A stretch of 64,000 bases of DNA from Yersinia enterocolitica (GCA_002082245.2 NBTC02000002.1:1984001-2048000), one strand, 5' to 3'. Numbered from the stretch's first letter, positions 12,772 to 19,783 are shown. A program made the numbers and translations. The notes: generated by a model from the letters alone, not told the origin.

Positions 12772-13161
12772 ATGAGTAACTTTATTCTTAGCCACATCAG
12801 TAAGAGTAATTTACGGGGCGTTCATCCCCATCTTATTAACATTGTGTATTTGGCACTTGAGATTGCAGATATAGATTTTTGTGTCATTGAAGGCGTCCGT
12901 GATATTTCACGTCAACGCCAAATGGTACTAACCGGTAAAAGCCAAACGTTAAATAGTCGTCATTTAACTGGACATGCTGTAGATCTTGCCCCATGGATAA
13001 ATCAATCTATTCCATGGGATAACTGGAGTGCATTTAAAGTAGTTGCAAACGCAATGAAAATTTCCGCAGAAAAATTAAATATTCTCATAGTATGGGGGGG
13101 CGATTGGAAGACGTTAAAGGATGGCCCACATTTTGAACTCTCACGAAAGAGCTACCCATGA
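12772..13161 (+). CDS. M15-family L-Ala-D-Glu peptidase endolysin of the toxin-linked cassette
   Basis: A 129-residue cell-wall peptidase of the M15 type. Zinc-site motifs are visible: S-R-H-L-T-G-H-A-V-D-L near residue 62 and D-G-P-H-F-E-L near 117, after W-G-G-D-W-K-T-L-K. It is the same family and length as the prophage endolysin at 45447-45836, sharing W-G-G-D-W-K-T-L-K-D-G-P-H-F. It has no signal peptide, so it depends on the holin. A perfect GGAGG precedes the start, and its stop overlaps the start of the inner spanin by four bases, showing a tight lysis operon. Confidence 0.88.
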   Translation: MSNFILSHISKSNLRGVHPHLINIVYLALEIADIDFCVIEGVRDISRQRQMVLTGKSQTLNSRHLTGHAVDLAPWINQSIPWDNWSAFKVVANAMKISAEKLNILIVWGGDWKTLKDGPHFELSRKSYP

Positions 13162-13511
13162 TATTACCTATTTCAAAAATGTATAGTATCGGACTATTTC
13201 TAGCCATACTACTTGTTTGTGTATTATGGATACGCTATCAGCAACGAGCTTATAACCAAATTCAGCAAGATAATAAACAATTTAAAATGCAAAATGGCTT
13301 ATTAAATAACCGGCTTTTACAACTAAAAAGTCAGGCTGAAAATTTAGCTTTTGTCATAACTAGACAAGCTCAAAATCAAACTGAATTGGAGACAAAAAAT
13401 GATTTATTCCGTCAAAAGACTCGTACCGCTTTGGCGAAAAACTCTTTAGCTAATCAGCCTGTCCCAGTTGATGTTATTCGATTACAGCGCGAACTTATCG
13501 AACCAAAATAG
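13158..13511 (+). CDS. Rz-like inner-membrane spanin
   Basis: A 117-residue protein with an N-terminal membrane anchor (about 9-26) and a long periplasmic coiled coil rich in Gln and Asn. It ends with V-P-V-D-V-I-R-L-Q-R-E, a typical Rz C-terminus (compare D-V-I-R-L-L). Inner spanins pair with an outer-membrane lipoprotein to fuse the two membranes in the last step of lysis. The partner frame is embedded in its 3' part at 13399-13734, the usual Rz/Rz1 overlap. The start codon overlaps the endolysin stop (ATGA). Confidence 0.82.
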   Translation: MILPISKMYSIGLFLAILLVCVLWIRYQQRAYNQIQQDNKQFKMQNGLLNNRLLQLKSQAENLAFVITRQAQNQTELETKNDLFRQKTRTALAKNSLANQPVPVDVIRLQRELIEPK

Positions 13512-13734
13512 CTATCCTTTCGAGCTTATTCCTCGCTCTATTTTTGAAAGAAGCGACGCACCACCATTCGATGTTGAGCGCTGGGGCAATTATCCAGATT
13601 ATTTTTCCCGTCTATATCTAGCGTTGGAAAAGTGTAATCTGGATAAAGCCACTACCGCAGAGCTAATTTTTTCTGACATGAAACACCTAAAGTCCCCTAC
13701 GAAAAGTCAAGAGTCATATCTTGCCCCTCTATGA
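13399..13734 (+). pseudogene. Rz1-like outer spanin frame, interrupted by amber codon
   Basis: An ATG at 13399 in the +1 frame of the inner-spanin gene has GGAG seven bases upstream. It reads M-I-Y-S-V-K-R-L-V-P-L-W-R-K-T-L and then meets TAG at 13447-13449. The same frame then continues open to 13734 with features of o-spanins: a Y-P-D-Y-x-x-R-L-Y-L-A-L-E-K-C-N-L-D-K segment like P2 LysC. The expected lipobox Cys is absent; the frame has L-I-S-L-S-Q-L where L-x-A/G-C is expected. An ATG at 13471 could start an 88-residue product with no signal. The outer spanin therefore looks defective unless the amber is suppressed or is a sequencing error. Confidence 0.65.
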
Positions 13735-14228
13735 TGGCGAGATTCATATGTATTATGGTAATGAAAAATGAACTCTTGCTAGAGTTGTGGCCGTAATAAT
13801 CATGAGCCAACAATGTTCCAATTTTCAATCAACATTATATTTCTCATTGCATTCTTTCAGAAAAAATCCAGTAATATAATCTCAGAGTTGAATCCCATTG
13901 GTTATTTATGGGGGTTTTATCTGTGCCAATCAGAGTAAAAAAACACATTGAATTATAGCAAGGTGTTCTATCAACTAATCAAATCTACATTGTCAGTAAC
14001 TGGTTAACTTGCGACTAATTGTAATAAAAATTAAATTACCGCATTATGCCGAATCTATAAGTCAAAGTAATATAGCAGTAAGGTAAAATACATAATAAAT
14101 AATTAAAATAAAAACATACAAATACTAATAACATTACTTTTAACCTAATATTGATTTTTTAATGAGTGACATGTTGAGTATTCTTCTGGCACCAACACTA
14201 TGGTTGGCATAAAAAGAGGATGTAAAAT
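13735..14228. other. Non-coding gap between lysis cassette and pirA
   Basis: About 490 AT-rich bases with no supported gene. A possible terminator lies at 13894-13920: CCCAT, a 9-base loop, ATGGG, then GTTTT. This suggests that the lysis genes and the toxin genes are separate transcripts. A weak hairpin (CCAAC/GTTGG, about 14193-14207) lies just before the pirA ribosome site. Confidence 0.45.
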
Positions 14229-14639
14229 ATGAGCAAGGTAACTATCACTATCAATACCGATACAAATGAAGTAGACGTTAAAAACTTAACTGAGGCTGAT
14301 ACCGAGAATTTAACTTTGACCGCAGCACAAGCCAGAGCTAGGGTGCCAACTGAGGTTGCTCCTAACTCAAGTACCGAGGTCCTTTATCGCAGCACACCGA
14401 TTATTCCTGAAAGTCGTCGAAATGTAATGATCACTAATGATGGTGCTGCAAATATAATTACAGCTCAATATTATTGGTCGCACAGCTTTACGAGTCAATG
14501 GTTCTTGTATACCTCTATTGACGTAAATGTCGGTGATTCTAAGTTATTAGTTTCACCATCTAATTCATTATATTACAGTAAGGTTGTTCTAATTAACAAT
14601 ACAAGCCGTAAGGCATATGTCACCGCTGAGGAAAAATAA
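14229..14639 (+). CDS. pirA: PirA-like subunit of binary insecticidal toxin
   Basis: A 136-residue protein. Its C-terminal 85 residues follow the PirA fold signature as I recall it from Vibrio and Photorhabdus PirA: S-T-P-I-I-P-E-S-x-R, then N-D-G-x-A-N, Q-Y-Y-W, and near the end N-S-L-Y-Y-S-K-V-V-L-I-N-N. In solved structures PirA resembles Cry toxin domain III and binds PirB. The N-terminal 50 residues, acidic and Thr-rich, are longer than in Vibrio PirA (111 residues). No signal peptide is present, in line with release by lysis. GAGG precedes the start. The pirB partner follows after 212 bases. Confidence 0.88.
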   Translation: MSKVTITINTDTNEVDVKNLTEADTENLTLTAAQARARVPTEVAPNSSTEVLYRSTPIIPESRRNVMITNDGAANIITAQYYWSHSFTSQWFLYTSIDVNVGDSKLLVSPSNSLYYSKVVLINNTSRKAYVTAEEK

Positions 14640-14745
14640 ACACCGCCTTAATATAAGGTAATTTATTTTTATAAAAAGGAAAATAAAACATTAACTGGTC
14701 TCACCTTCGCAATAGTTAAGGCCAAATATTTACTATTAAATTTTG

Positions 14746-14765
14746 ACTTCTGCTTATGCAGAAGT
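14746..14765 (+). promoter_or_regulatory. Strong hairpin between pirA and pirB
   Basis: A perfect 8-bp stem, ACTTCTGC with GCAGAAGT, with a TTAT loop and no U-tract, sits in the unusually long 212-base gap between the two toxin genes. It could protect the pirA 3' end or set the ratio of the two subunits. It is not a standard terminator. Confidence 0.5.
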
Positions 14766-14851
14766 GAGGCCATTAATTGTCTTTAATAAAGTAATGTCTT
14801 AAAAAGTGCGACATGATTTTTTATTTTAAACTTTAACTATAGGTATATTAA

Positions 14852-16102
14852 ATGAATAACATTACAGAATATAGCAATACAGCGGCATTTGTTCCTTACA
14901 ATGTATATGCTACTTCAGCCTTTGAATTTGACTGGGACTCCTCAGCAATTCTTAAGCAAGCAGTGCTTAAAGGGATATCATTCATTCCTTATGTCGGTGA
15001 TTACTTATCCTCTATTATTGATTTCTTTTGGAAAGACCAAGAGAGGGATATCTGGCAGGAAATTTTGGGTCGGGTACAACAACTTATTGAAGAGAATGTA
15101 CTTAAGGCTATTAAAGGTATTCTATTGGGTGATATTGCCGAACTTAAGGGGAAGATTGCCTCCGTAGTTGCAGCTTTGCAGGATCATCCTGGTACACCTG
15201 AAGCCAAAAGTCTATTTATGAGCGTATCGGTACATTTGGACAGTGTACAACGCAAGTTTACTACTTTTGATCACAAAACTAACTATCATATTTTGCCGAT
15301 GTATTCAGCAACCGCGTTAATGCAAATAATGTACTGGACTATGGGCATTGAGCGTAAAGACGATATTGGACTGAACAGTAATGAAGTTGGGCAACTTCAA
15401 CGAAATATTGATCTATTGGTTAAACATGTCGAAGGCTATATCCAAGGGATTTACGATACAGAATTAGAGATCCAATACAACGACTCTGCGCCTAATACTG
15501 TGGCTAACAATGTTATGTATGTACATGGCTACTGTCGGGTGCATGGCTTGGAGTACACCGAGATCATTCAAAATATCCAGAAAAATGGAAGCAATACGAA
15601 GGGACTGTATTTAAAAACACTGAGTTATTCGACCTTCTTTGGCTGGCCAACCAGTCAGGCACGAATTCTTGCATTAAAAGACGAAATTAATATGCCGGAG
15701 CCATTTAAGCCAAAATTAATAAATGGCCGTATAAACCAAATCAAGTCAGTTAAAGGTTTTATTCAACGTATCGGAGGCGCTTTACGGGTAGGTGGATTAG
15801 AAGTGACCTTTGAAAATGGTAATAAGTATCAACAAGGAACTGTTACCGGCGAATCTAGTTCAATTGACCTCAATGGGGGTGTCATTGAGACAATAGAAAC
15901 CTGGGGTAATGGTGCTATTGACGAAGCCAAATTTACCCTAAGCGACGGACGTATCTTAACTGTTGGTCAGCGCTATTCAACAAACTACAGAAAGTTTGCG
16001 CTCGAGGGGAAATATATTTCTGGTATTTTTATTGCCAGCGATCGAAGTGAACTAGCCGGTCAAGCTGCAAATATTTGTGTTTCTTATCACCAAAAACAGT
16101 GA
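14852..16102 (+). CDS. pirB: PirB-like subunit of binary insecticidal toxin
   Basis: A 416-residue protein. The N-terminal 260 residues are helical and amphipathic and fit the pore-forming domain I of Cry toxins. The motif G-I-S-F-I-P-Y-V-G-D-Y-L-S-S near residue 45 and the W-x-x-x-H-G-F/L-E-Y region near 230 match PirB as recalled. Residues from about 285 form a beta-rich C-terminal domain with two similar stretches (V-T-F-E-N-G-N-K and F-T-L-S-D-G-R-I-L), the part that resembles Cry domain II. Vibrio PirB has 438 residues. PirA plus PirB form a pore-forming binary toxin active on insect or crustacean gut cells in known systems. No secretion signal is visible. Confidence 0.88.
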   Translation: MNNITEYSNTAAFVPYNVYATSAFEFDWDSSAILKQAVLKGISFIPYVGDYLSSIIDFFWKDQERDIWQEILGRVQQLIEENVLKAIKGILLGDIAELKGKIASVVAALQDHPGTPEAKSLFMSVSVHLDSVQRKFTTFDHKTNYHILPMYSATALMQIMYWTMGIERKDDIGLNSNEVGQLQRNIDLLVKHVEGYIQGIYDTELEIQYNDSAPNTVANNVMYVHGYCRVHGLEYTEIIQNIQKNGSNTKGLYLKTLSYSTFFGWPTSQARILALKDEINMPEPFKPKLINGRINQIKSVKGFIQRIGGALRVGGLEVTFENGNKYQQGTVTGESSSIDLNGGVIETIETWGNGAIDEAKFTLSDGRILTVGQRYSTNYRKFALEGKYISGIFIASDRSELAGQAANICVSYHQKQ

Positions 16103-16121
16103 AATAAATAATTTAATCTAT

Positions 16122-16150
16122 ATAAAGCTGCATTTTTGCAGCTTTATCTT
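16122..16150 (+). terminator. Terminator after pirB
   Basis: A 9-bp stem AAAGCTGCA/TGCAGCTTT around a four-T loop begins 22 bases after the pirB stop and is followed by ATCTTAA. The U-tract is short, but position and stem strength fit the end of the toxin transcript. Confidence 0.65.
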
Positions 16151-16176
16151 AAGTTAATTACAAAAGGAAAGTAAAA

Positions 16177-17457
16177 GTGAATAAAATACCTCTGGCTTTG
16201 TTTTTATATGTTTTTTGCATTTCAGCTTATGCAGTGAAAGAAACGAGTTCAATTTCAGAAACAAGTATTCCACCTGAAAGGAGTATGCAACATTCTGCGA
16301 GGAATAGTGAAACCTACACCTATATAAAGTGTGTCTATAGGAAAAATAAAGATAAAAATTTTGATGCAACTTCATCTTGGGAATGGGGACGGGCGGATAA
16401 CGCAGCCAACAATTATGCTACAGTTAATGGTCATTGGTATTCTAACGCCATTCTAGCTAATATGTTTTATACAAAATCTAGCCACCAAGAAATAAAAAAT
16501 GTTTGCATTAATACACTAAATAAAAAAGACATTAACTATAGTGACTTAATACCTTACGCATCTGATTACACTCTATCCTATTATTACTCATTCTGGAATG
16601 AAGGAAGTAATATTCCCTTAGTAGAAGTTGGCAAAGCGAAACTGGATAGAATGGTTGTTTTCGGTGATAGTTTATCTGATACGATTAATGTTTATAACGG
16701 TTCTTATGGAACAGTGCCAAATAGTAATACATGGTTTTTAGGGCATTTTTCAAACGGACTTGTTTGGCATGAATACCTGAGTAAAAAGCATATCAAGGTG
16801 CCAGGCTACACATGGGCAACGGGCAATGCAGAGAGTGGCAGTAATCTGATATTCTCAGGGTTTAGTCAGCAATTAGACTCATTTGAGTCTTATATGAAAA
16901 AATCTAATGGATATGATATTGGTCAAACTCTTTTTCTTGCTATGTTTGGCGGCAATGATTTTATCACGGGAAATAAATCACCTGATGATATTGTTAATAA
17001 CTATAAAACCTCTTTAGTTCGATTGAAAAGTCTGGGAGCTAAGCAGGTTGCGATATTTACTCTCCCTGATTTCTCAACTATCCCTGCGGTTAAGAACTGG
17101 AGTCAGTCCGACAGAGATAAGTTAAAAAACAAATCCATTGAGTTTAATACGAAACTAAGCTCGTTAATTAATTCTTTAAAATTAACCTATCCTGATGTCA
17201 AATGGATTATGCCAGATTTAAATGCAGCTTTTGATAAAATAATCAAAAATCCCGCAAGCTTTAATTATGTAAACGCTAAAGATACTTGTCTGAATCTGAG
17301 AGATTCCAGTCTTGATTATATTGCAGGTGCATCACCTAAAGAGGAATGTAAAAATAGTAATGGAGCATTTATCTTCTGGGATAACATGCATACAACGACA
17401 AAAATGCATGAAGATATCAGTGATATTCTGGGTGATGAAATTAAATTTTTACTGTAA
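16177..17457 (+). CDS. Secreted GDSL/SGNH phospholipase, thermolabile-haemolysin-like
   Basis: A 426-residue exported enzyme. A signal peptide (about 19 residues ending A-Y-A) is followed by an N-terminal domain of about 140 residues with W-E-W-G and N-G-H-W-Y, similar to Vibrio lecithin-dependent/thermolabile haemolysins. The SGNH hydrolase domain follows, with nucleophile in F-G-D-S-L-S-D (about residue 165), block III G-G-N-D (about 255) and block V D-N-M-H near 407, giving the catalytic Asp and His. Such enzymes act as phospholipase A2/lysophospholipase or acyltransferase. Translation starts at GTG with AAGGA upstream. It is 75 bases after pirB, separated by a terminator, so it probably has its own promoter. 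Membrane lipid attack could support PirAB action. Confidence 0.85.
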   Translation: MNKIPLALFLYVFCISAYAVKETSSISETSIPPERSMQHSARNSETYTYIKCVYRKNKDKNFDATSSWEWGRADNAANNYATVNGHWYSNAILANMFYTKSSHQEIKNVCINTLNKKDINYSDLIPYASDYTLSYYYSFWNEGSNIPLVEVGKAKLDRMVVFGDSLSDTINVYNGSYGTVPNSNTWFLGHFSNGLVWHEYLSKKHIKVPGYTWATGNAESGSNLIFSGFSQQLDSFESYMKKSNGYDIGQTLFLAMFGGNDFITGNKSPDDIVNNYKTSLVRLKSLGAKQVAIFTLPDFSTIPAVKNWSQSDRDKLKNKSIEFNTKLSSLINSLKLTYPDVKWIMPDLNAAFDKIIKNPASFNYVNAKDTCLNLRDSSLDYIAGASPKEECKNSNGAFIFWDNMHTTTKMHEDISDILGDEIKFLL

Positions 17458-17495
17458 ATGATCGTTAGCAATATAAGTAACCGTTATATAGAAAT

Positions 17496-17535
17496 GGCGT
17501 ATGTTCACTGTGGAGTGACATACGCCTCTTTATAT
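17496..17535 (+). terminator. Terminator after the phospholipase gene
   Basis: A long stem formed by GGCGTATGT (17496-17504) and ACATACGCC (17518-17526), with further pairing of CAC and GTG inside and TCTTTATATT after it. It is 38 bases after the stop codon. Confidence 0.75.
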
Positions 17536-17586
17536 TATTATAAAGGAGGAGTTGTATATAAATTATGATTATACACATGGCTATTC

Positions 17587-18021
17587 AAACCCTTGACGAA
17601 TAGCTTTACGAAAGAAGCGCAATGCAACCGCAGAGTCCCGTTTAGCGGCCAGCAAAAGGTCGATGGTTTGACCTACAGTATCGACCAAGCAGTACAGATA
17701 TCGCCACAGGCCTTTGATTTTGATGTAAGTTTCATCCATTCGCCACCGCCGACCTACTGTGCGTTTGTGTCGGCGAAAAACCTTATCTAACAGCGGCACC
17801 CAACGATGCAGCGTGGAATGGTCAACGACAATACCACGCTCTGCCATCATCTCTTCCAGGTTGCGTAAACTCTGTGAATAAGCCAGATACCAGCGGACAC
17901 ACTGAGCAATAATATCGACGGGATAATGCAGGCAACAAAAGGCGTTTCGGGTCAGAGACATGGGCAGGTAACATCACAAAAAACAGCATGCTACCTAACA
18001 ACGCCTTAATGCGACAGAGCC
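17587..18021 (-). mobile_element. IS6-family transposase element, 3'-truncated
   Basis: The transposase frame on the minus strand starts at 17961 and runs 125 codons. It has the IS6 N-terminal zinc-finger/HTH part (H-Y-P-V-D-I-I-A-Q-C-V-R-W-Y), R-R-W-R-M-D-E-T-Y-I-K (first catalytic Asp) and the next conserved Asp in Y-L-V-D-T-V-G-Q-T-I-D. The chain ends at about 17584, losing the last third with the catalytic Glu and the right inverted repeat. The left repeat, matching GGCTCTGTCGCATTAA, ends at 18021 inside a remnant integrase gene. The left end is almost identical to the copy at 11010, in opposite orientation. Confidence 0.85.
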
Positions 18022-18022
18022 A

Positions 18023-18075
18023 TTTCATGTGGGGGTATCTCATCCCATTGAACCTCGGCTTCCCCCTATTTATAC
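18023..18075 (-). pseudogene. 5' end of a second integrase gene, cut by IS6
   Basis: A 20-base block at 18023-18042 is identical to 62009-62028, the start of the intact integrase gene. The flanking bases are similar too: the frame reads R-F-N-G-M-R-Y-P-H-M-K here against R-F-N-E-V-R-Y-P-H-M-K there. The frame is then replaced by the IS6 inverted repeat. This is the start of another P4-type integrase, presumably from an older element inserted at the same tRNA. It lies on the far side of the att-like site from the prophage. Confidence 0.75.
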
Positions 18076-18118
18076 CCCCAACTATCTATAAAATTCAGTC
18101 GATGCGGATAAGCGTAGG

Positions 18119-18129
18119 GCCCTACAGGA
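18119..18129. repeat. Putative left attachment site (attL) of the prophage
   Basis: The 11 bases GCCCTACAGGA are identical to 62186-62196 in the 3' half of argU, in the same orientation. Its position fits the prophage boundary: integrase remnant on one side, phage genes on the other. Short length makes the exact core uncertain. Confidence 0.6.
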
Positions 18130-18189
18130 GCGAAATTAAACGCATAACATACTGTTAAATAAATACATTTAATAGGTTCAATTTTTAAG

Positions 18190-18210
18190 ATACCCCCAAT
18201 GATACCCCCA
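18190..18210 (+). repeat. Direct repeat, possible integrase arm site (left)
   Basis: Two copies of ATACCCCCA, with the pattern ATACCCCCAAT then GATACCCCCA. The same arrangement, 19 of 21 bases identical, lies at 62046-62066 just upstream of the integrase gene. Repeats on both sides of the att site are typical of arm-type integrase or excisionase sites. Confidence 0.5.
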
Positions 18211-18395
18211 AATAATTTTCCTTCCCCAAACCTGCACAAATAAACTACCAAGAATCGTGAAAGACGGTATTTGCTATCAGAATGATTTCATATCATCGCA
18301 CTTCACTTTAATGGTTGTTATTTGACCACCAATTTAACAGTTGATTATGGATTCATAATCACAAATAAAATTTCTCTATATATAACCAGAAAGTG

Positions 18396-18508
18396 GTCGG
18401 TTCGGTAGGTTCAGTCGGTTCACAGACGCATTTATTTGATATATAAGACAAATTAATTTTAAATTGAACCGACCCACGGTAGGTTCATCTCTCTATAAAG
18501 TCGGTTCA
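18396..18508. repeat. Left iteron cluster around a 42-bp AT-rich core
   Basis: Three abutting 9-mers (GTCGGTTCG, GTAGGTTCA, GTCGGTTCA) at 18396-18422 are followed by a 42-base AT-rich core (18423-18464) and an inverted copy TGAACCGAC at 18465-18473. Further copies lie at 18479-18487 and 18500-18508. The cluster is mirrored at 60681-60789, also with a 42-base core. P4-type primases bind short iterons in two separate regions (ori and crr), so one of these is a candidate replication origin and the other its partner. Confidence 0.65.
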
Positions 18509-18700
18509 ATAGCTTGTTGAACTTCCTTCAACCTGAAGATAACCAAAAATAACTATTAATCTTCAATATGTTACTGTTTATCACTCATCTGATTGACTAA
18601 AAAAAACCCAATACCAACTTTATTAATATCCTCTATGTGTAAACTATAAAAGATGTTCACAAAAATCGTTTGTCAGAGAAAATTAAGAGGCAACATAGTT

Positions 18701-18952
18701 ATGGATAACATTATTCAGTTAGTACCGTCACGTTGGGTTTCGGAATCAGTATTGATGGCTATAACTGGCTTAAAGAAAAATACCATTAAATATGCTAGAG
18801 ATACTTCGTGGATGGAGGGGAGCGAGTACAAGCACGTTTCAGGGAATGGAATCCCTCACGAAACAGCGGCTTGCTTCTACAACCGTGAATTGGTTGATGA
18901 ATGGATACAAAAAATGCCAAAAGCAATACGTCGTGAGAGAAAGCCCACTTAG
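18701..18952 (+). CDS. Excisionase-like protein (DUF1233-type)
   Basis: An 83-residue basic protein. It begins with I-I-Q-L-V-P-S-R-W-V-S-E, then A-I-T-G-L-K-K-N-T-I-K-Y-A-R, W-M-E-G-x-E-Y-K-H-V and Y-N-R-E-L-V-D-E-W-I, which is the pattern of small phage excisionases that bend DNA at att sites and direct integrase towards excision. The start at 18701 has GAGG ten bases upstream; the in-frame ATG at 18653 has no ribosome site. In the circular phage it would lie on the other side of attP from the integrase gene, divergent from it. Confidence 0.75.
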   Translation: MDNIIQLVPSRWVSESVLMAITGLKKNTIKYARDTSWMEGSEYKHVSGNGIPHETAACFYNRELVDEWIQKMPKAIRRERKPT

Positions 18953-19207
18953 ATAGGGAAGTTGTTGGGTATAGAGTGACGCACAATTGGAGAAAGACAT
19001 TGATTGTGTGGAATAGTTAAAACAAAGGTAAACAGATTACTGATTTCAGCTATAACCCTCTTCATACGGCCGGTGACCCATCGGCCATTATCCCCTCCCC
19101 TGATAAATCCCCAGTATTTGTCTTACCGCTTATTCGTTCTATTATGTTTAAGAAATATTTAAGTTTACTGATACAAAGGCATGAATAACTAACTCACTGG
19201 AGGATGT

Positions 19208-19297
19208 ATGAAAATAAACAGCACCGTAGTTGTTATCGTCCTCATACTTGCTGCTTTTGTAGCTGGGTACATAGTGTCTGAGATGTTTGCCAGGTAA
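19208..19297 (+). CDS. Small single-pass membrane protein, 29 residues
   Basis: A short frame with a clear GGAGG seven bases before the ATG. It encodes a 29-residue peptide, almost all of it one hydrophobic helix (V-V-V-I-V-L-I-L-A-A-F-V-A-G-Y) with M-F-A-R at the C-terminus. No family is recognised. The strong ribosome site and the next gene starting 36 bases later in the same direction support it being translated. Confidence 0.5.
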   Translation: MKINSTVVVIVLILAAFVAGYIVSEMFAR

Positions 19298-19333
19298 CCC
19301 ACTGCTAGCCCATAGATAGCTCAAGGAGGGATA

Positions 19334-19675
19334 ATGGCATTTAACGATTTGGAATTTCACGCAGTCAAAAAAGAAGTATCCCAGTTTATAGATAGCATTA
19401 GGCCTCCCGCCAATGTTCGTGATGAGCTTGATATTATTTTCCACATCACCGACCAAAGCATTGAAATAGCTGAGCTGCGTTCAGTATGGCGTAGAGAGCC
19501 GGAAGAGAAAGTTGAGCATAGTGTGGCAAAAATAACCTATGCCCGGTCACAGAAAGCATGGAACCTATACTGGATGCGAGCTGATATGAAGTGGCATCTG
19601 TATGAATCAGTGAAAACTTTAGCTGATGCCCTCAAGATTGTGGAAGAAGATGCCAATGGCTGCTTCTTTGGCTAG
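19334..19675 (+). CDS. DUF3024 family protein
   Basis: A 113-residue protein. It has the DUF3024 pattern: a start like F-x-x-F-I-x-x-x-R-P-P, then I-x-x-Q-S-I-E-I-x-E-L-R-x-x-W, A-K-I-T-Y-x-x-x-x-K-x-W-x-L-Y-W-M-R-A-D-M-K-W-H-x-Y, and an ending D-x-x-G-C-F-F-G. The function of the family is unknown; members occur in phages and on chromosomes. AAGGAGG lies seven bases before the ATG. It follows the small membrane peptide and precedes the P63C gene, forming a small rightward accessory cluster at the prophage left end. Confidence 0.8.
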   Translation: MAFNDLEFHAVKKEVSQFIDSIRPPANVRDELDIIFHITDQSIEIAELRSVWRREPEEKVEHSVAKITYARSQKAWNLYWMRADMKWHLYESVKTLADALKIVEEDANGCFFG

Positions 19676-19744
19676 CCCATAGAGGGGTGGGTAAACAAAT
19701 ACAGCGAATCTGGCAAAGACCGGAGCGCAAATTTATTTAAGGGG

Positions 19745-19758
19745 ATACGACGTCGTAT
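19745..19758. promoter_or_regulatory. 14-bp perfect palindrome upstream of P63C gene
   Basis: ATACGACGTCGTAT is a perfect palindrome ending 25 bases before the ATG of the P63C gene. Its position suggests an operator or a regulator half-site pair. No matching regulator is identified. Confidence 0.45.
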
Positions 19759-19783
19759 ATTGACTGATGATGAAGGAAATTGA

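Noticed and set aside
13468..13734. Independent gene starting at TTG 13468 or ATG 13471
   Set aside because: The better reading is the outer-spanin frame starting at 13399 with an ideal ribosome site and an in-frame amber; a start at 13471 would have no export signal.
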